A stretch of DNA of 62,496 nucleotides from DASVEE01 sp036399695 (GTDB taxonomy: Bacteria > Acidobacteriota > Thermoanaerobaculia > Gp7-AA8), in NCBI GenBank assembly GCA_036399695.1, contig DASWMP010000352.1, positions 1 to 62,496 on the forward strand. Reading direction: 5' to 3'. Each line of letters begins with the position of its first letter. The first letter of the stretch is position 1. Position numbers and translations under genes: made by a program. The notes under the pieces are model-generated. The model was given only the letters and a program-made list of their open reading frames with translations. It did not search any database and was not told the DNA's origin. Below, one piece after another: positions 1 through 8,208 of the stretch.

Positions 1-123
1 GGCCAAGCCTCAGTCGACCCTACTTATGAACTTGTTGATCGCGACGCCGTGCGCTGAGCCTGAGGCCAACCAGCGCTGCGGGCCGTGCCCGCCCGCGGAG
101 GCGCCCTCGTTGACCCCCGTGGC
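1..123. other. Window edge without a recognisable gene
   Basis: No coding frame here is convincing. On the minus strand this is the sequence downstream of mlaF, where mlaD often lies. A purine-rich TGAGG (read on minus, about position 10) sits at the very edge and could be the ribosome binding site of a gene starting outside the window. Confidence 0.3.
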
Positions 124-882
124 TCAGTCGCGATCCGTCAGCGGGCCGTCGGCGCGGCCTTCGATGAACTGCTGGACGATGGGGCTTTTCGAGCGCTGGA
201 ACTCTTCCGGCGTTCCCTGCTCGATGATGTGACCCTCATTGAGCATGGCGACGCGGTCGGCGATCTTGAACGCGACTTTCATGTCGTGGGTGATCGTTAC
301 CGTCGTCGTGTCCAGGGTCTGGTCCATCTCCACGATCAGGTCGGCGATGACGTCGCTGATGACGGGGTCGAGGCCGGTCGTGGGCTCGTCGAAGAGGAGG
401 ATCTCTGGTTTGAGGGAGATGGCGCGGGCGAAGCCGACGCGGCGGCGCATACCTCCGGAGAGCTGCGACGGCCGTCTCGCGCCGGCGGCCTGGTCGAGGT
501 GGACCATTTCCAGGCACTCCTCGACCCGAGCGCGGATCTCCTTCTGCGTCATCTTCGTGTGACGGCGCAAGGGGAAGGCGATGTTCTCGAAGACGGACAT
601 CGAGTCGAACAGCGCCCCTTCCTGGAAGGCCATTCCGAAGCGGCGGCGGAACTGGTTCAGCTCCACGACCGGCATGCAGCACATGTCGTGGCCGTCCACC
701 AGCACCTTGCCGCTGTCGGGCTTCATGAGACCGATGATGTGCTTGAGCGTGACGCTCTTGCCGGTGCCCGAGCCGCCGACGATGACCAGCGACTCGCCGC
801 GCTGCACGTCGATGGACATGTCGCGCAGGACGCGCTTCCCGTCGAACGATTTGTTCAGGTTCTGCAGGGAGATCTGGGCCAT
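124..882 (-). CDS. mlaF: ABC transporter ATP-binding protein, MlaF type
   Basis: Cytoplasmic ATPase that powers an Mla/Ttg2-type phospholipid (or sterol/toluene) transporter of the inner membrane. The 252-residue protein has a Walker A GGSGTGKS at residues 36-43, an LSGGMRRR signature, a Walker B ILLFDEP followed by TTGLDP, and a switch His in TVTITHDM. Length and the GLMKPDSG stretch after Walker A fit MlaF rather than a generic importer ATPase. It starts 3 nt after the stop of mlaE, so the two are surely co-transcribed. The substrate-binding MlaD partner is not in the window and may lie just left of it. Confidence 0.93.
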   Translation of the reverse strand: MAQISLQNLNKSFDGKRVLRDMSIDVQRGESLVIVGGSGTGKSVTLKHIIGLMKPDSGKVLVDGHDMCCMPVVELNQFRRRFGMAFQEGALFDSMSVFENIAFPLRRHTKMTQKEIRARVEECLEMVHLDQAAGARRPSQLSGGMRRRVGFARAISLKPEILLFDEPTTGLDPVISDVIADLIVEMDQTLDTTTVTITHDMKVAFKIADRVAMLNEGHIIEQGTPEEFQRSKSPIVQQFIEGRADGPLTDRD

Positions 883-885
883 GTC

Positions 886-1656
886 TTAGAACAGGATCCT
901 GGTCAGGAAGAAGTCGCTGAGCAGGATGATGAGCGACGCGCTCACGACGGCGGCCGTGGTGGCGCGGCCGACGCCCTCCGCGCCGCCGCTGGTGTAGAAG
1001 CCGCGCACGCAGCCGGTGAGCGTGAGGATCAGGCCGAAGACCGCGGCCTTGATGAGGCCACTCCAGAGGTCGCCGAGCTCGAGGAACATGTACGTGTTCT
1101 GCTGGTAGACGACCGGGTTCGCCCCCATGAGGCGGACGGCGACGAGATAGCCGCCGTAAACGCCGAGGGCGTCGCCAATCATCACCAGGAAGGGGAGCAT
1201 CACGATGCCGGCGATCACGCGCGGCACGAACAGGTACTGCACCGGATCCGTAGCCAGCGCCTGCAGCGCATCGATCTGCTCGGTGACGCGCATCGTGCCG
1301 ATCTCCGCCGCCATCGACGATCCGACGCGCCCCGTCACCATGAGCCCGACGAGCACGGGCGACAGCTCGCGCAGCATGGCCAGGGCCACGACGCTGCCGA
1401 CGAAGCTCTCCGCGTGCACGCGCTGGAAGCCGGCGTAGGTCTGCAGCGCCAGCACCATGCCGGTGAACATGGTCGTGAGGATGACGACCGGGATTGAATC
1501 GACGCCAAGGCGCACCATCTGGCGCAGCCACTCGGCAAGATCCCACGGCGGGCGGAAGGTCCAGGCCACCGTGCGCCCGAGCATGGTGAACCAGCGCCCC
1601 GTTTGTTCGAAGAGACGAATGAAGACGCCGCCGAAGCGTTCGAGAAGCCTGATCAT
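886..1656 (-). CDS. mlaE: MlaE-family ABC transporter permease
   Basis: Inner-membrane permease of the Mla lipid transport system. The 256-residue protein has the family's N-terminal interfacial helix (FIRLFEQTGRWFTMLG), several hydrophobic segments and the conserved MVTGRVGSSMAAEIGTMRVTEQIDAL block around residues 105-130, typical of the MlaE/DUF140 family. Its ATG overlaps the end of alr by 4 nt (ATGA) and it is followed 3 nt later by mlaF, so it is translationally coupled on both sides. Family membership is clear. Whether the exported substrate is phospholipid is inferred from the family. Confidence 0.93.
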   Translation of the reverse strand: MIRLLERFGGVFIRLFEQTGRWFTMLGRTVAWTFRPPWDLAEWLRQMVRLGVDSIPVVILTTMFTGMVLALQTYAGFQRVHAESFVGSVVALAMLRELSPVLVGLMVTGRVGSSMAAEIGTMRVTEQIDALQALATDPVQYLFVPRVIAGIVMLPFLVMIGDALGVYGGYLVAVRLMGANPVVYQQNTYMFLELGDLWSGLIKAAVFGLILTLTGCVRGFYTSGGAEGVGRATTAAVVSASLIILLSDFFLTRILF

Positions 1657-2795
1657 CGGTCGAAGCGAGAGTGCACCGCGAAGACTTCATCGCCGTCGAC
1701 ATAGACGCGCGGTACCCGCGCGCTGACGCCACAAAGCACTTCCCACGAGATCGTATCAAGTTTCGTGGCCAGCTCCTCGACCGTAATGCCGTCGCCGAGG
1801 AGGACCACCTCGTGCCCCACCTCCGCCTCGACGTCCGTGACGTCGATCGTTACGAGGTCCATGGAGACGCGGCCAACGACCGGCACCCGCTTTCCTCGCA
1901 CCAGCACTTCGCCGCGATTGGAAAAGAGGCGGTTGTAGCCGTCCGCATATCCCACCGGCAACGTGGCGATGCGGCTGGGGCGCGTGGTGTGGAAGGTGGC
2001 CCCGTAGCCAACCGAATGTCCGGCCGGCAGGTCCTTGAGGCGGACGATGGCGGTGCGCCAGCGCATGACCGGCTCGAGCACCGACGTACCGACGTCCAGC
2101 GGCTCGGCGCCGTAGAGCGACAGCCCCACGCGGGCGACGTCGCCCGGCCGCACGAGCCCTCGCATCGTGGCGGCGCTGTTGGACGTGTGTTGAATCGGCG
2201 CGTCGATGCCCGCTTCGCGCAGCGTGGCCAGCATGGCCTCGAAACGGGCGAGCTGCTGCTCCGTCAGCGGATCGCGCGGATCGCCGGCACTGGCGAAATG
2301 GGTATAGATCCCCTCGACGCGCAGCCCCGGCGTCGACCGCAGCAGCTCGATGACGTCCGCCAGCTCTCCCTCGGTGATGCCCATCCGTCCCATGCCGCTG
2401 TCGAGCTTCAGGTGCACGCGCACCTCCCGCTCTCGCGCCACGCGTGCGGCATTGGTCAGCGCCTCGGGGCCGGGGATGCCGACCAGGATCTGCTCTTCGG
2501 TAGCGGTGCGCACCTGCCAGTCAGTCAGCGCGCCGAGGACCAGGAGAGGGAGCGTGATGCCGGCGGCGCGCAGCTCGAGGGCTTCTTCGAGCAGCGCCGT
2601 GACGAGCATGGCCACGCTCTCCGGCCGGCAACGCTTCGCCAGCTCGACAGCGCCGTGGCCGTACGCATTCGCTTTCACGACCGCCGCGAGACGTGCCCCT
2701 TCGGGCAACCGCGCGCGGATCGCCTCGACGTTCCGCTCGAAAGCGCGGACGTCGATCTCTGCCCACGTAGGGCGCATCTCAGGAACTGAAGACAT
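1653..2795 (-). CDS. alr: Alanine racemase
   Basis: PLP enzyme interconverting L- and D-alanine for peptidoglycan. The catalytic lysine lies in AVVKANAYGHG (Lys41 from this start), and the N-terminal TIM barrel includes HLKLDSGMGRMG and HTSNSAA. The second catalytic residue sits in VGYGATFH of the C-terminal beta domain, followed by PVGYADGYNR. The length of 380 is normal. A second ATG at 2777 (MRPTWAEID) lies one base after the SDR stop codon and would give a more usual N-terminus, so the start is uncertain by six codons. It is located between an SDR gene and mlaE, all on the minus strand with overlaps, so it is probably part of a cell-envelope operon. Confidence 0.94.
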   Translation of the reverse strand: MSSVPEMRPTWAEIDVRAFERNVEAIRARLPEGARLAAVVKANAYGHGAVELAKRCRPESVAMLVTALLEEALELRAAGITLPLLVLGALTDWQVRTATEEQILVGIPGPEALTNAARVAREREVRVHLKLDSGMGRMGITEGELADVIELLRSTPGLRVEGIYTHFASAGDPRDPLTEQQLARFEAMLATLREAGIDAPIQHTSNSAATMRGLVRPGDVARVGLSLYGAEPLDVGTSVLEPVMRWRTAIVRLKDLPAGHSVGYGATFHTTRPSRIATLPVGYADGYNRLFSNRGEVLVRGKRVPVVGRVSMDLVTIDVTDVEAEVGHEVVLLGDGITVEELATKLDTISWEVLCGVSARVPRVYVDGDEVFAVHSRFDR

Positions 2796-3474
2796 GAACG
2801 TTCTGTCCGTTGATCGCCCGCGAGCGATCCGATAAGAGAAAAAGAATGGTCTCGGCGACTTCAGTGGTCGTCATGTCGGCCGGCGCGCCGCCGCTCGCCG
2901 CCGCCCACATCGGTGTATCGACGGAGCCGGGGCTGACGGCATTCACCCGCACGCCGTGCTCCTTCACCTCGACGGCCAGCGCTTCGGTCAGCGAGATCAC
3001 CGCCCCCTTGCTTGCCGCGTACGAGACGAAGCCGGGAAACTTCACCGGCCCCGGCACGCCCGAGATCGAAGCAACGTTCACGATCGCCCCACGCCGCGCC
3101 GCCAGCATCGACGGCAACGCACGCCGCGCGGCGAGATAGACGGCGTGGACGTTCACCGCGAACATCCGCTCCCAGCTCGCGCGGTCGGTCTCGATGAGCG
3201 GCTTCGGATCGATCATCCCGGCACTCGTCACCAGGAGCTCGCAGGGGCCGAGACGCGCTTCCGTTTCGGCGAACAGCCGTTCGATGTCCGCTTCATTCGC
3301 CGCATCTCCCGCCACCGCGAGCAGGCTGCCACCTGCGACGGCGTGCAGCTTCTCCGCCGTTCTCGCCAGAATCGCAACACGTGCGCCACGCTCGGCCAGC
3401 AGCTCCGCGGTCCGGCGGCCGATGCCGCTCGAAGCGCCGGTCACGATGGCGACTTTGTCACCGAAGTCGTTCAT
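2779..3474 (-). CDS. Short-chain dehydrogenase/reductase (SDR)
   Basis: Classical NAD(P)-dependent SDR of 231 residues. The nucleotide-binding TGASSGIGRR lies near residues 12-21, the structural NAG is replaced by TSAG, the catalytic Ser is in NVASISG and the catalytic YxxxK is YAASK, followed by VNAVSPGSVDTPM. The start at 3474 (MNDFGDK) is chosen because the longer frame adds a non-homologous tail. A TAGCCT -10-like box lies 8 nt upstream of this ATG and no Shine-Dalgarno is visible. It is the first gene of the alr-mlaEF run. The substrate cannot be told from sequence. Confidence 0.88.
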   Translation of the reverse strand: MNDFGDKVAIVTGASSGIGRRTAELLAERGARVAILARTAEKLHAVAGGSLLAVAGDAANEADIERLFAETEARLGPCELLVTSAGMIDPKPLIETDRASWERMFAVNVHAVYLAARRALPSMLAARRGAIVNVASISGVPGPVKFPGFVSYAASKGAVISLTEALAVEVKEHGVRVNAVSPGSVDTPMWAAASGGAPADMTTTEVAETILFLLSDRSRAINGQNVHVFSS

Positions 3475-3520
3475 AATCGCGCAGGCTACCCCAAAAAATT
3501 GAAGATTGAGGAGTGACCCG

Positions 3521-4303
3521 ATGCCTCCCGAGATCAACTCCACCCTGCAGCTCATTCTCCGCTGGGCTCACGTCGTTGCCGGCATCATCTGGATCGGCCA
3601 TCTCTATTTCTTCAACTGGGTCAACGCGCACTTTGCCAAGGTGCTCGACGGGCCCACGAAGAAGATCGTGACGCCCGAGCTGATGCCGCGCGCTCTCTAC
3701 TGGTTCCGCTGGGGCGCCGCCTGGACCTGGATCACCGGCATCCTCCTCGGCGGCCTGATCTACTATCACGGCAAGGCGGTGTTCGAGGACCCGAGCGATC
3801 CGAACAACAACGCATGGCTCTGGCTGGCCATCGTCGTCGTCATCATGATCGTCGGCTTTCTCGTCTACAACGCCATCATGAAGGTCATCAAGAACGTGGC
3901 CGTGGCGAGCGCGATCTGTCTGGCGCTCCTCGCCGGCGTGTACATTTTCCTCCAGCGCGTAGGCCACTTCGGCGGCCGCTCGCTCTACATCCACATCGGC
4001 CTGATCCTCGGCACGATGATGGCCATGAACGTCTGGATGGTGATCTGGCCGTCGCAGAAGAAGATCATCGCCGCGGTGAAGGAAGGGACGGCGCCGGATG
4101 CGAACCTCGTCGCGCTGGCCGGTCTCCGCTCGCGCCAGAACACGTTCATGTCGGTCCCGCTCGTCTTCACGATGATCAGCAACCACTACCCCGAGATGTA
4201 CGGCAACGCCGCGGCCGACTGGTGTCTCCTCGGAGTGTTTGTGATCGGTTTCATCGCCGCGCGTCTGCTCTACGGGAAATCCGCTAAAGTCTCCGGCTTC
4301 TAG
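3521..4303 (+). CDS. PuuD-like (urate hydroxylase membrane domain) integral membrane protein
   Basis: Integral membrane protein of about 260 residues. The N-terminal helix RWAHVVAGIIWIGHLYFFNWVN with its conserved His residues, followed by several hydrophobic segments and the MNVWMVIWPSQKK stretch, is characteristic of the DUF989 membrane part of bacterial urate hydroxylase PuuD. The C-terminal cytochrome-c domain of full PuuD is absent. A GAGGAG ribosome binding site lies 6-12 nt before ATG 3521, so I prefer it to the TTG at 3506. A guanine deaminase gene lies far away at 50.9 kb, but no purine cluster surrounds this gene, so a role in urate oxidation is only suggested by the family. Confidence 0.75.
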   Translation: MPPEINSTLQLILRWAHVVAGIIWIGHLYFFNWVNAHFAKVLDGPTKKIVTPELMPRALYWFRWGAAWTWITGILLGGLIYYHGKAVFEDPSDPNNNAWLWLAIVVVIMIVGFLVYNAIMKVIKNVAVASAICLALLAGVYIFLQRVGHFGGRSLYIHIGLILGTMMAMNVWMVIWPSQKKIIAAVKEGTAPDANLVALAGLRSRQNTFMSVPLVFTMISNHYPEMYGNAAADWCLLGVFVIGFIAARLLYGKSAKVSGF

Positions 4304-5085
4304 TGCGGCTCCTCCAGATCGACGCTTTCGCCTCCGAAGCCTTCCGTGGCAATCCCGCCGCGGTCGTTCTGCTCGACGATGCGCGACCCGCTGCCTGGAT
4401 GCAGCGGGTCGCCGCCGAGATGAATCTGTCGGAGACGGCCTTCCTGCAACGCCACCACGACGGCTGGTCGCTGCGCTGGTTCACGCCCACCGTGGAAGTC
4501 GACCTCTGCGGCCACGCTACCCTCGCCAGCGCCCACGCCCTCTGGAGCGAATCGCTCATAGCGCCCGGCGAGACGGCCCGCTTCCACACGCGCAGCGGCC
4601 TGCTGACGGCGACCCGCGAGCGCGACGTGATCGTCCTCGACTTCCCCGCGACCGTGGGAGAGGAGGCCACGCCGCCGCCGGAGCTGCTGCCGGCACTCGG
4701 CATCGAGGCGGCGGTCTACGTAGGCCGGAACAAGTTCGACTACCTCGTCGAGGTCGCGTCCGAGGAGCTCGTCCGCGCGCTCCGTCCCGACCACGCGGTC
4801 CTGCGCAAGCTGCCGGTGCGCGGCGTGATCGTCACGAGCACTTCGAAAGACTTCGACTTCATCTCCCGCTTCTTCGCCCCCGGCTCGGGCGTGGACGAAG
4901 ATCCGGTCACCGGCTCCGCCCACTGCGCGCTCGCTCCCTATTGGGCAGCACGCCTCGGCAAGAAGGATTTCGCCGCCTACCAGGCCTCAGCACGCGGCGG
5001 CGAGCTGCGCGTGCGTCTCGCAGGCGACCGGGTGAAGCTCGGCGGTCGCGCGATCACGGTCTTCCAGGGCGAGCTCCTGGTCTGA
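4303..5085 (+). CDS. PhzF-family isomerase/epimerase-like protein
   Basis: Member of the PhzF/DapF-fold family, 260 residues. It has the N-terminal LLQIDAFASEAFRGNPAAVV, a probable catalytic Glu44 in NLSETAFL, LCGHATLASAHAL, and the C-terminal DEDPVTGSAHCALAPYW. These motifs define the family; the natural substrate is unknown for most members and cannot be inferred here. The GTG start overlaps the stop codon of the preceding membrane protein (TAGTG), so the two genes are translationally coupled. Confidence 0.9.
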   Translation: MRLLQIDAFASEAFRGNPAAVVLLDDARPAAWMQRVAAEMNLSETAFLQRHHDGWSLRWFTPTVEVDLCGHATLASAHALWSESLIAPGETARFHTRSGLLTATRERDVIVLDFPATVGEEATPPPELLPALGIEAAVYVGRNKFDYLVEVASEELVRALRPDHAVLRKLPVRGVIVTSTSKDFDFISRFFAPGSGVDEDPVTGSAHCALAPYWAARLGKKDFAAYQASARGGELRVRLAGDRVKLGGRAITVFQGELLV

Positions 5086-5103
5086 CCTGATCTCGGGAAT
5101 TGA

Positions 5104-5721
5104 TTACCGGAACAGCGTCATCCGCGGCAGCTCGAACCTCTCACGTACCACGCGGCGCAGATTCGCCTCCTCGGTGCGCACGCGGGTCGCTTCGTCCAGG
5201 CGGGAGGTGTCGCCGAGGGCGCGGAGGATTTCGGCGCGGAGCTCAGCGACGTCGGGGAGGGTGGCGATGACGTGCTCGATGAGCTCGTGCTCCAGCTCGA
5301 TGAGCCGTTCCTCGATCTTCGGGACGCTCCGCTCCTTCGCCAGCTCCCGCACGCGTGCGGCCATCGCGGACGCAGCGTCGAGCCCGACCGCGTCGAGATC
5401 GTTCGCCAGTGCGAGGACCAGCTCCTCCGCCCCTTCCTCGGGCGCGGACGACTCGCCGCCGACGGCCATGGCCTTCCGCTCTTCCCACAGATCCTTCACC
5501 GCGTGCTTGCAGTAATTGAGGCTGCTGATCGTCTTGCGCCGCCCGCTGGTCTCGTTCTTCTCGAAGACGGTGTCGATCGCCTCGATGACGACAGGGAGAG
5601 GGATCCCCTCCTCATGCCATTTCTTCATGAGGGCCCAGTCTTTCGCCGAGAGGATGAAAGGCGTGCCCCGCCGCTCGGCAAAGCGCGCTTCGATCTCCAG
5701 AAAGTACTCGGACGCCGACAC
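5104..5721 (-). CDS. Uncharacterised, mostly helical protein
   Basis: 205 residues that I do not recognise. The first 85 residues form a compact, probably helical region (FAERRGTPFILSAKDWALMKKWHEEG). The rest is rich in Glu, Ala, Leu and Arg and probably forms long helices. There is no signal peptide or membrane segment. It lies downstream of the McrB/DUF2357 pair on the same strand, separated from it by a 71-nt gap containing a hairpin repeat, so it could belong to that defence-like operon, but nothing proves this. Confidence 0.6.
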   Translation of the reverse strand: MSASEYFLEIEARFAERRGTPFILSAKDWALMKKWHEEGIPLPVVIEAIDTVFEKNETSGRRKTISSLNYCKHAVKDLWEERKAMAVGGESSAPEEGAEELVLALANDLDAVGLDAASAMAARVRELAKERSVPKIEERLIELEHELIEHVIATLPDVAELRAEILRALGDTSRLDEATRVRTEEANLRRVVRERFELPRMTLFR

Positions 5722-5757
5722 GCGCGAAAACTACCACGGGGCGGGGGGAGGGTAGAC

Positions 5758-5779
5758 GGACAGACAAGAGTGTCTGTCC
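5758..5779. repeat. GGACAGACA hairpin repeat (dispersed family)
   Basis: Perfect 9-bp inverted repeat GGACAGACA / TGTCTGTCC around the tetranucleotide AGAG, followed by CACAT. The same hairpin recurs near 21.96, 22.30, 22.37, 35.48, 35.52, 37.61 and 37.65 kb. Here it lies between two minus-strand genes. Confidence 0.85.
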
Positions 5780-5792
5780 CACATTGGGGGCG

Positions 5793-8204
5793 CTACCGTG
5801 ACGGCATGAGCAGCCGCACCAGCTCCTCGAGGCGCAGCTCGCGTGATGCTTCGTTCGGTGGCTCGAACTGAAAGCGGTCGCCGCCACGGTGGCGGATCCG
5901 GGTGTCGCCGACGACGAACGTGGCGCGGCCGCGGATGATCTCCTCGCTCTTCGAGCTCTCGGGAGCGAACGTGAACGGGAGGCCGGCGGCGCGGAGGGCT
6001 TCGGTCAACCGCCATTCCGGCTCCGTCTCCAACGCCAGCTCCCGCAGCGTTCGCGCGCGCTGCAGGGCAAGGCGTGAGGAAAGACGATACGCCGGCATGC
6101 GGTCGCCTTCGCTGTTGACGATGTTCAGCCCGTCGCGAAGGTCGCGGAGGCGATAGACGATCTGCGGCTCGTCCGGACTTTGTTTCGACACCCAGGGCGT
6201 GGCGAGCTCGTGGCGCGGCAGCACCTGGATGTCCTCCACGTCGCTCCAGTAACGGACCGTCCCCGGCTTGCCGCCGCCGGCGCGGACGTACAGCGCCACC
6301 GCCCGCACGTTGAAGAGGCGCGGCTGATTCTTCATCGGCGTGTAGTAGAGCCGCTGGCCGCGCGTCCACGCGAGCTGCTCGGCTTCCTTTCGCCGTAGCG
6401 AGCCGACGAGCACGATCTCGCTGGCCGCTTTCTGAAACGCCCACGCCTTCTCGTTAAGCTGGTGGGGGATCGCCAGGTCGGCCACCGACCAGCCTCCCCG
6501 ATTGAGCAGGCCACGAAGCCATTCCTCGAGATAGCGCTCGCCACCGGGAAGCAACGGAATCGCTCCGATGCCGATCCGGTGCAGCGAGCGCCAGAGACTA
6601 CTCGCCTCGAATTCGCCCGCCGCACGCTCGCGGTAGGGGAAGAGCGCCGCCGCTTCGACGATGACCCGTTTGTAGCGTGGCGCGTTCTGCCGCTCCTCCC
6701 CTTCGACGATGATGGCGTCGCGATAGCGGTGCAGCACGTTCAGCGCATCGCTCGGCGGGCCGGGGCTGCCGTACCGCTTCACGTAAGACTCGCCGCTTTC
6801 GAGCCGGTACTTGGCGTCGAGCACCACCTGGATCACCGGCCACCCATCTTCTTCGACCGAGACCACGAGGTCAGGCGTCTGGTCGATGAGGTAGTCCGGC
6901 CCACTGAAGCGCGGAGCATAGGTAACGGCGATCGAGCGGCGGCCCGTCTCATTGAAAAGCACCGTGCGCTTATGGCCCTGGCGTAGTGTCACGGCGAGCC
7001 CGCGCTGCTTCACCTGCAGAATGTCGGCGAGCGGAATCGGCACGCCGGTGCAACGGGAGACGGCGCGAATCGTTGCCAGCACGCACCAGTACTCGTACAG
7101 CACCTCGATGTCCTTGACCGACATGTGCAGCGCTTCGGCATCGTGGTGCAGCACCTGCGCGAGACGCGTGCACGCCAGGTACGCCTCGCGGTAGCCGTCG
7201 AGCCGCATCAACTGCAGCGACGCGAAACCGGCCGGCGGCGGACCGGCAGCGGCCGCGATCGGCTCCGCCTGCCGCATCCGCGCGATGCGCGCCTCGAAGC
7301 TCCGGAGGTCGCGCAGGACGGCTTCGCGTCGTACGCTCTGCCCCTGCTTCTCCTCGATGTTCCGGAGCGCCAGGAGCCCGGCCCCAATCGCTACGAGTTG
7401 TCCTTTCAGCCAGCGATGCTCCGGAGTGTCGAGGGTCGGCTGCGACCGCATCTGCTCGAGCCAGCCCTTCGGCTTTCGGCTGCCGCTCTTGCGCAGCGAG
7501 CGCCGGACGGCCGGATCGACGCGTGTGATCCGCTCGACGCGCGTCCGCGTCGGCTCCCGCTCCAGCGTTCGCAGCGGCTGCCGCGTGATCCGCTGAATCC
7601 CCGCCTGCAGGGTGTCAATGTTCTCGCGAAGGATCGTCAGCCATTCGACGAACGTTGGCATGCCGGTCGACGGCTTCGTGCCGCCGGAGCGGTGCGTCGC
7701 CCGCAGGTACTCGACGGCCAGACCGGTCACGATCTCCTGCGTGTCGGAGAGCAGGTCGTAGTAGTCGGTGGCGTAGTCGAGCTTCGACGGGAAGACCTCG
7801 ACCTCGAATTCGAGCTCCAGCTCGTCATCGCAGTAGACGCGAAAGCGGCTTCGGCCGATCTGCCCTTTGAAGTTGATGACGCCGAAGCGTGCGTCGTCCG
7901 CGGATGCATCGAAGTCGTGCGTGACGAGCGGATCGTCATGGTCGAGTCGGACACGCCGCCCGCCGGCGCCTTTCAGCACGACTTTGTAGCTGGTCTGCTC
8001 GAAGAGCACCGGTCCGGCTTCCTGCTCCGGATCGGCCGCGGCGGGCGCCGGAACGCCCGCCCGGAAGATCTCCCGGAACTCCAAACCTTTGCGTCGCGGG
8101 ACGACCAGCAGACGGCCGGCGGCCGATTCGACGGTCTTCGCCGCTCCGCTCGTCATCCAGCGGAGGTCGATGCGGTCTGTTGCGATGCGGAAGACGTCGC
8201 TCAC
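5793..8204 (-). CDS. DUF2357 / PD-(D/E)XK nuclease-like protein, McrC-type partner
   Basis: 803-residue protein with the DUF2357 architecture: a beta-rich N-terminal part (residues ~1-150) ending in YATDYYDLLSDTQEIV, a helical middle, the YEYWC element near residue 370, then a PD-(D/E)XK-like core with PDLVV (Asp445), LDAKY (Asp463, Lys465) and an upstream helical region. This family supplies the nuclease subunit of McrBC-like type IV restriction systems. A further ~220-residue C-terminal region from about residue 590 is not one I recognise. It starts 4 nt after the stop of the McrB-like gene, so the pair is one transcript. The target, probably modified or foreign DNA, is inferred from the family. 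Confidence 0.82.
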   Translation of the reverse strand: MSDVFRIATDRIDLRWMTSGAAKTVESAAGRLLVVPRRKGLEFREIFRAGVPAPAAADPEQEAGPVLFEQTSYKVVLKGAGGRRVRLDHDDPLVTHDFDASADDARFGVINFKGQIGRSRFRVYCDDELELEFEVEVFPSKLDYATDYYDLLSDTQEIVTGLAVEYLRATHRSGGTKPSTGMPTFVEWLTILRENIDTLQAGIQRITRQPLRTLEREPTRTRVERITRVDPAVRRSLRKSGSRKPKGWLEQMRSQPTLDTPEHRWLKGQLVAIGAGLLALRNIEEKQGQSVRREAVLRDLRSFEARIARMRQAEPIAAAAGPPPAGFASLQLMRLDGYREAYLACTRLAQVLHHDAEALHMSVKDIEVLYEYWCVLATIRAVSRCTGVPIPLADILQVKQRGLAVTLRQGHKRTVLFNETGRRSIAVTYAPRFSGPDYLIDQTPDLVVSVEEDGWPVIQVVLDAKYRLESGESYVKRYGSPGPPSDALNVLHRYRDAIIVEGEERQNAPRYKRVIVEAAALFPYRERAAGEFEASSLWRSLHRIGIGAIPLLPGGERYLEEWLRGLLNRGGWSVADLAIPHQLNEKAWAFQKAASEIVLVGSLRRKEAEQLAWTRGQRLYYTPMKNQPRLFNVRAVALYVRAGGGKPGTVRYWSDVEDIQVLPRHELATPWVSKQSPDEPQIVYRLRDLRDGLNIVNSEGDRMPAYRLSSRLALQRARTLRELALETEPEWRLTEALRAAGLPFTFAPESSKSEEIIRGRATFVVGDTRIRHRGGDRFQFEPPNEASRELRLEELVRLLMPSR

Positions 8205-8208
8205 GGGA

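Noticed and set aside
85..1497. 470-codon plus-strand frame opposite mlaF/mlaE
   Set aside because: Antisense shadow; low-complexity His/Asp/Arg-rich product with no family, while the minus strand has clear genes.
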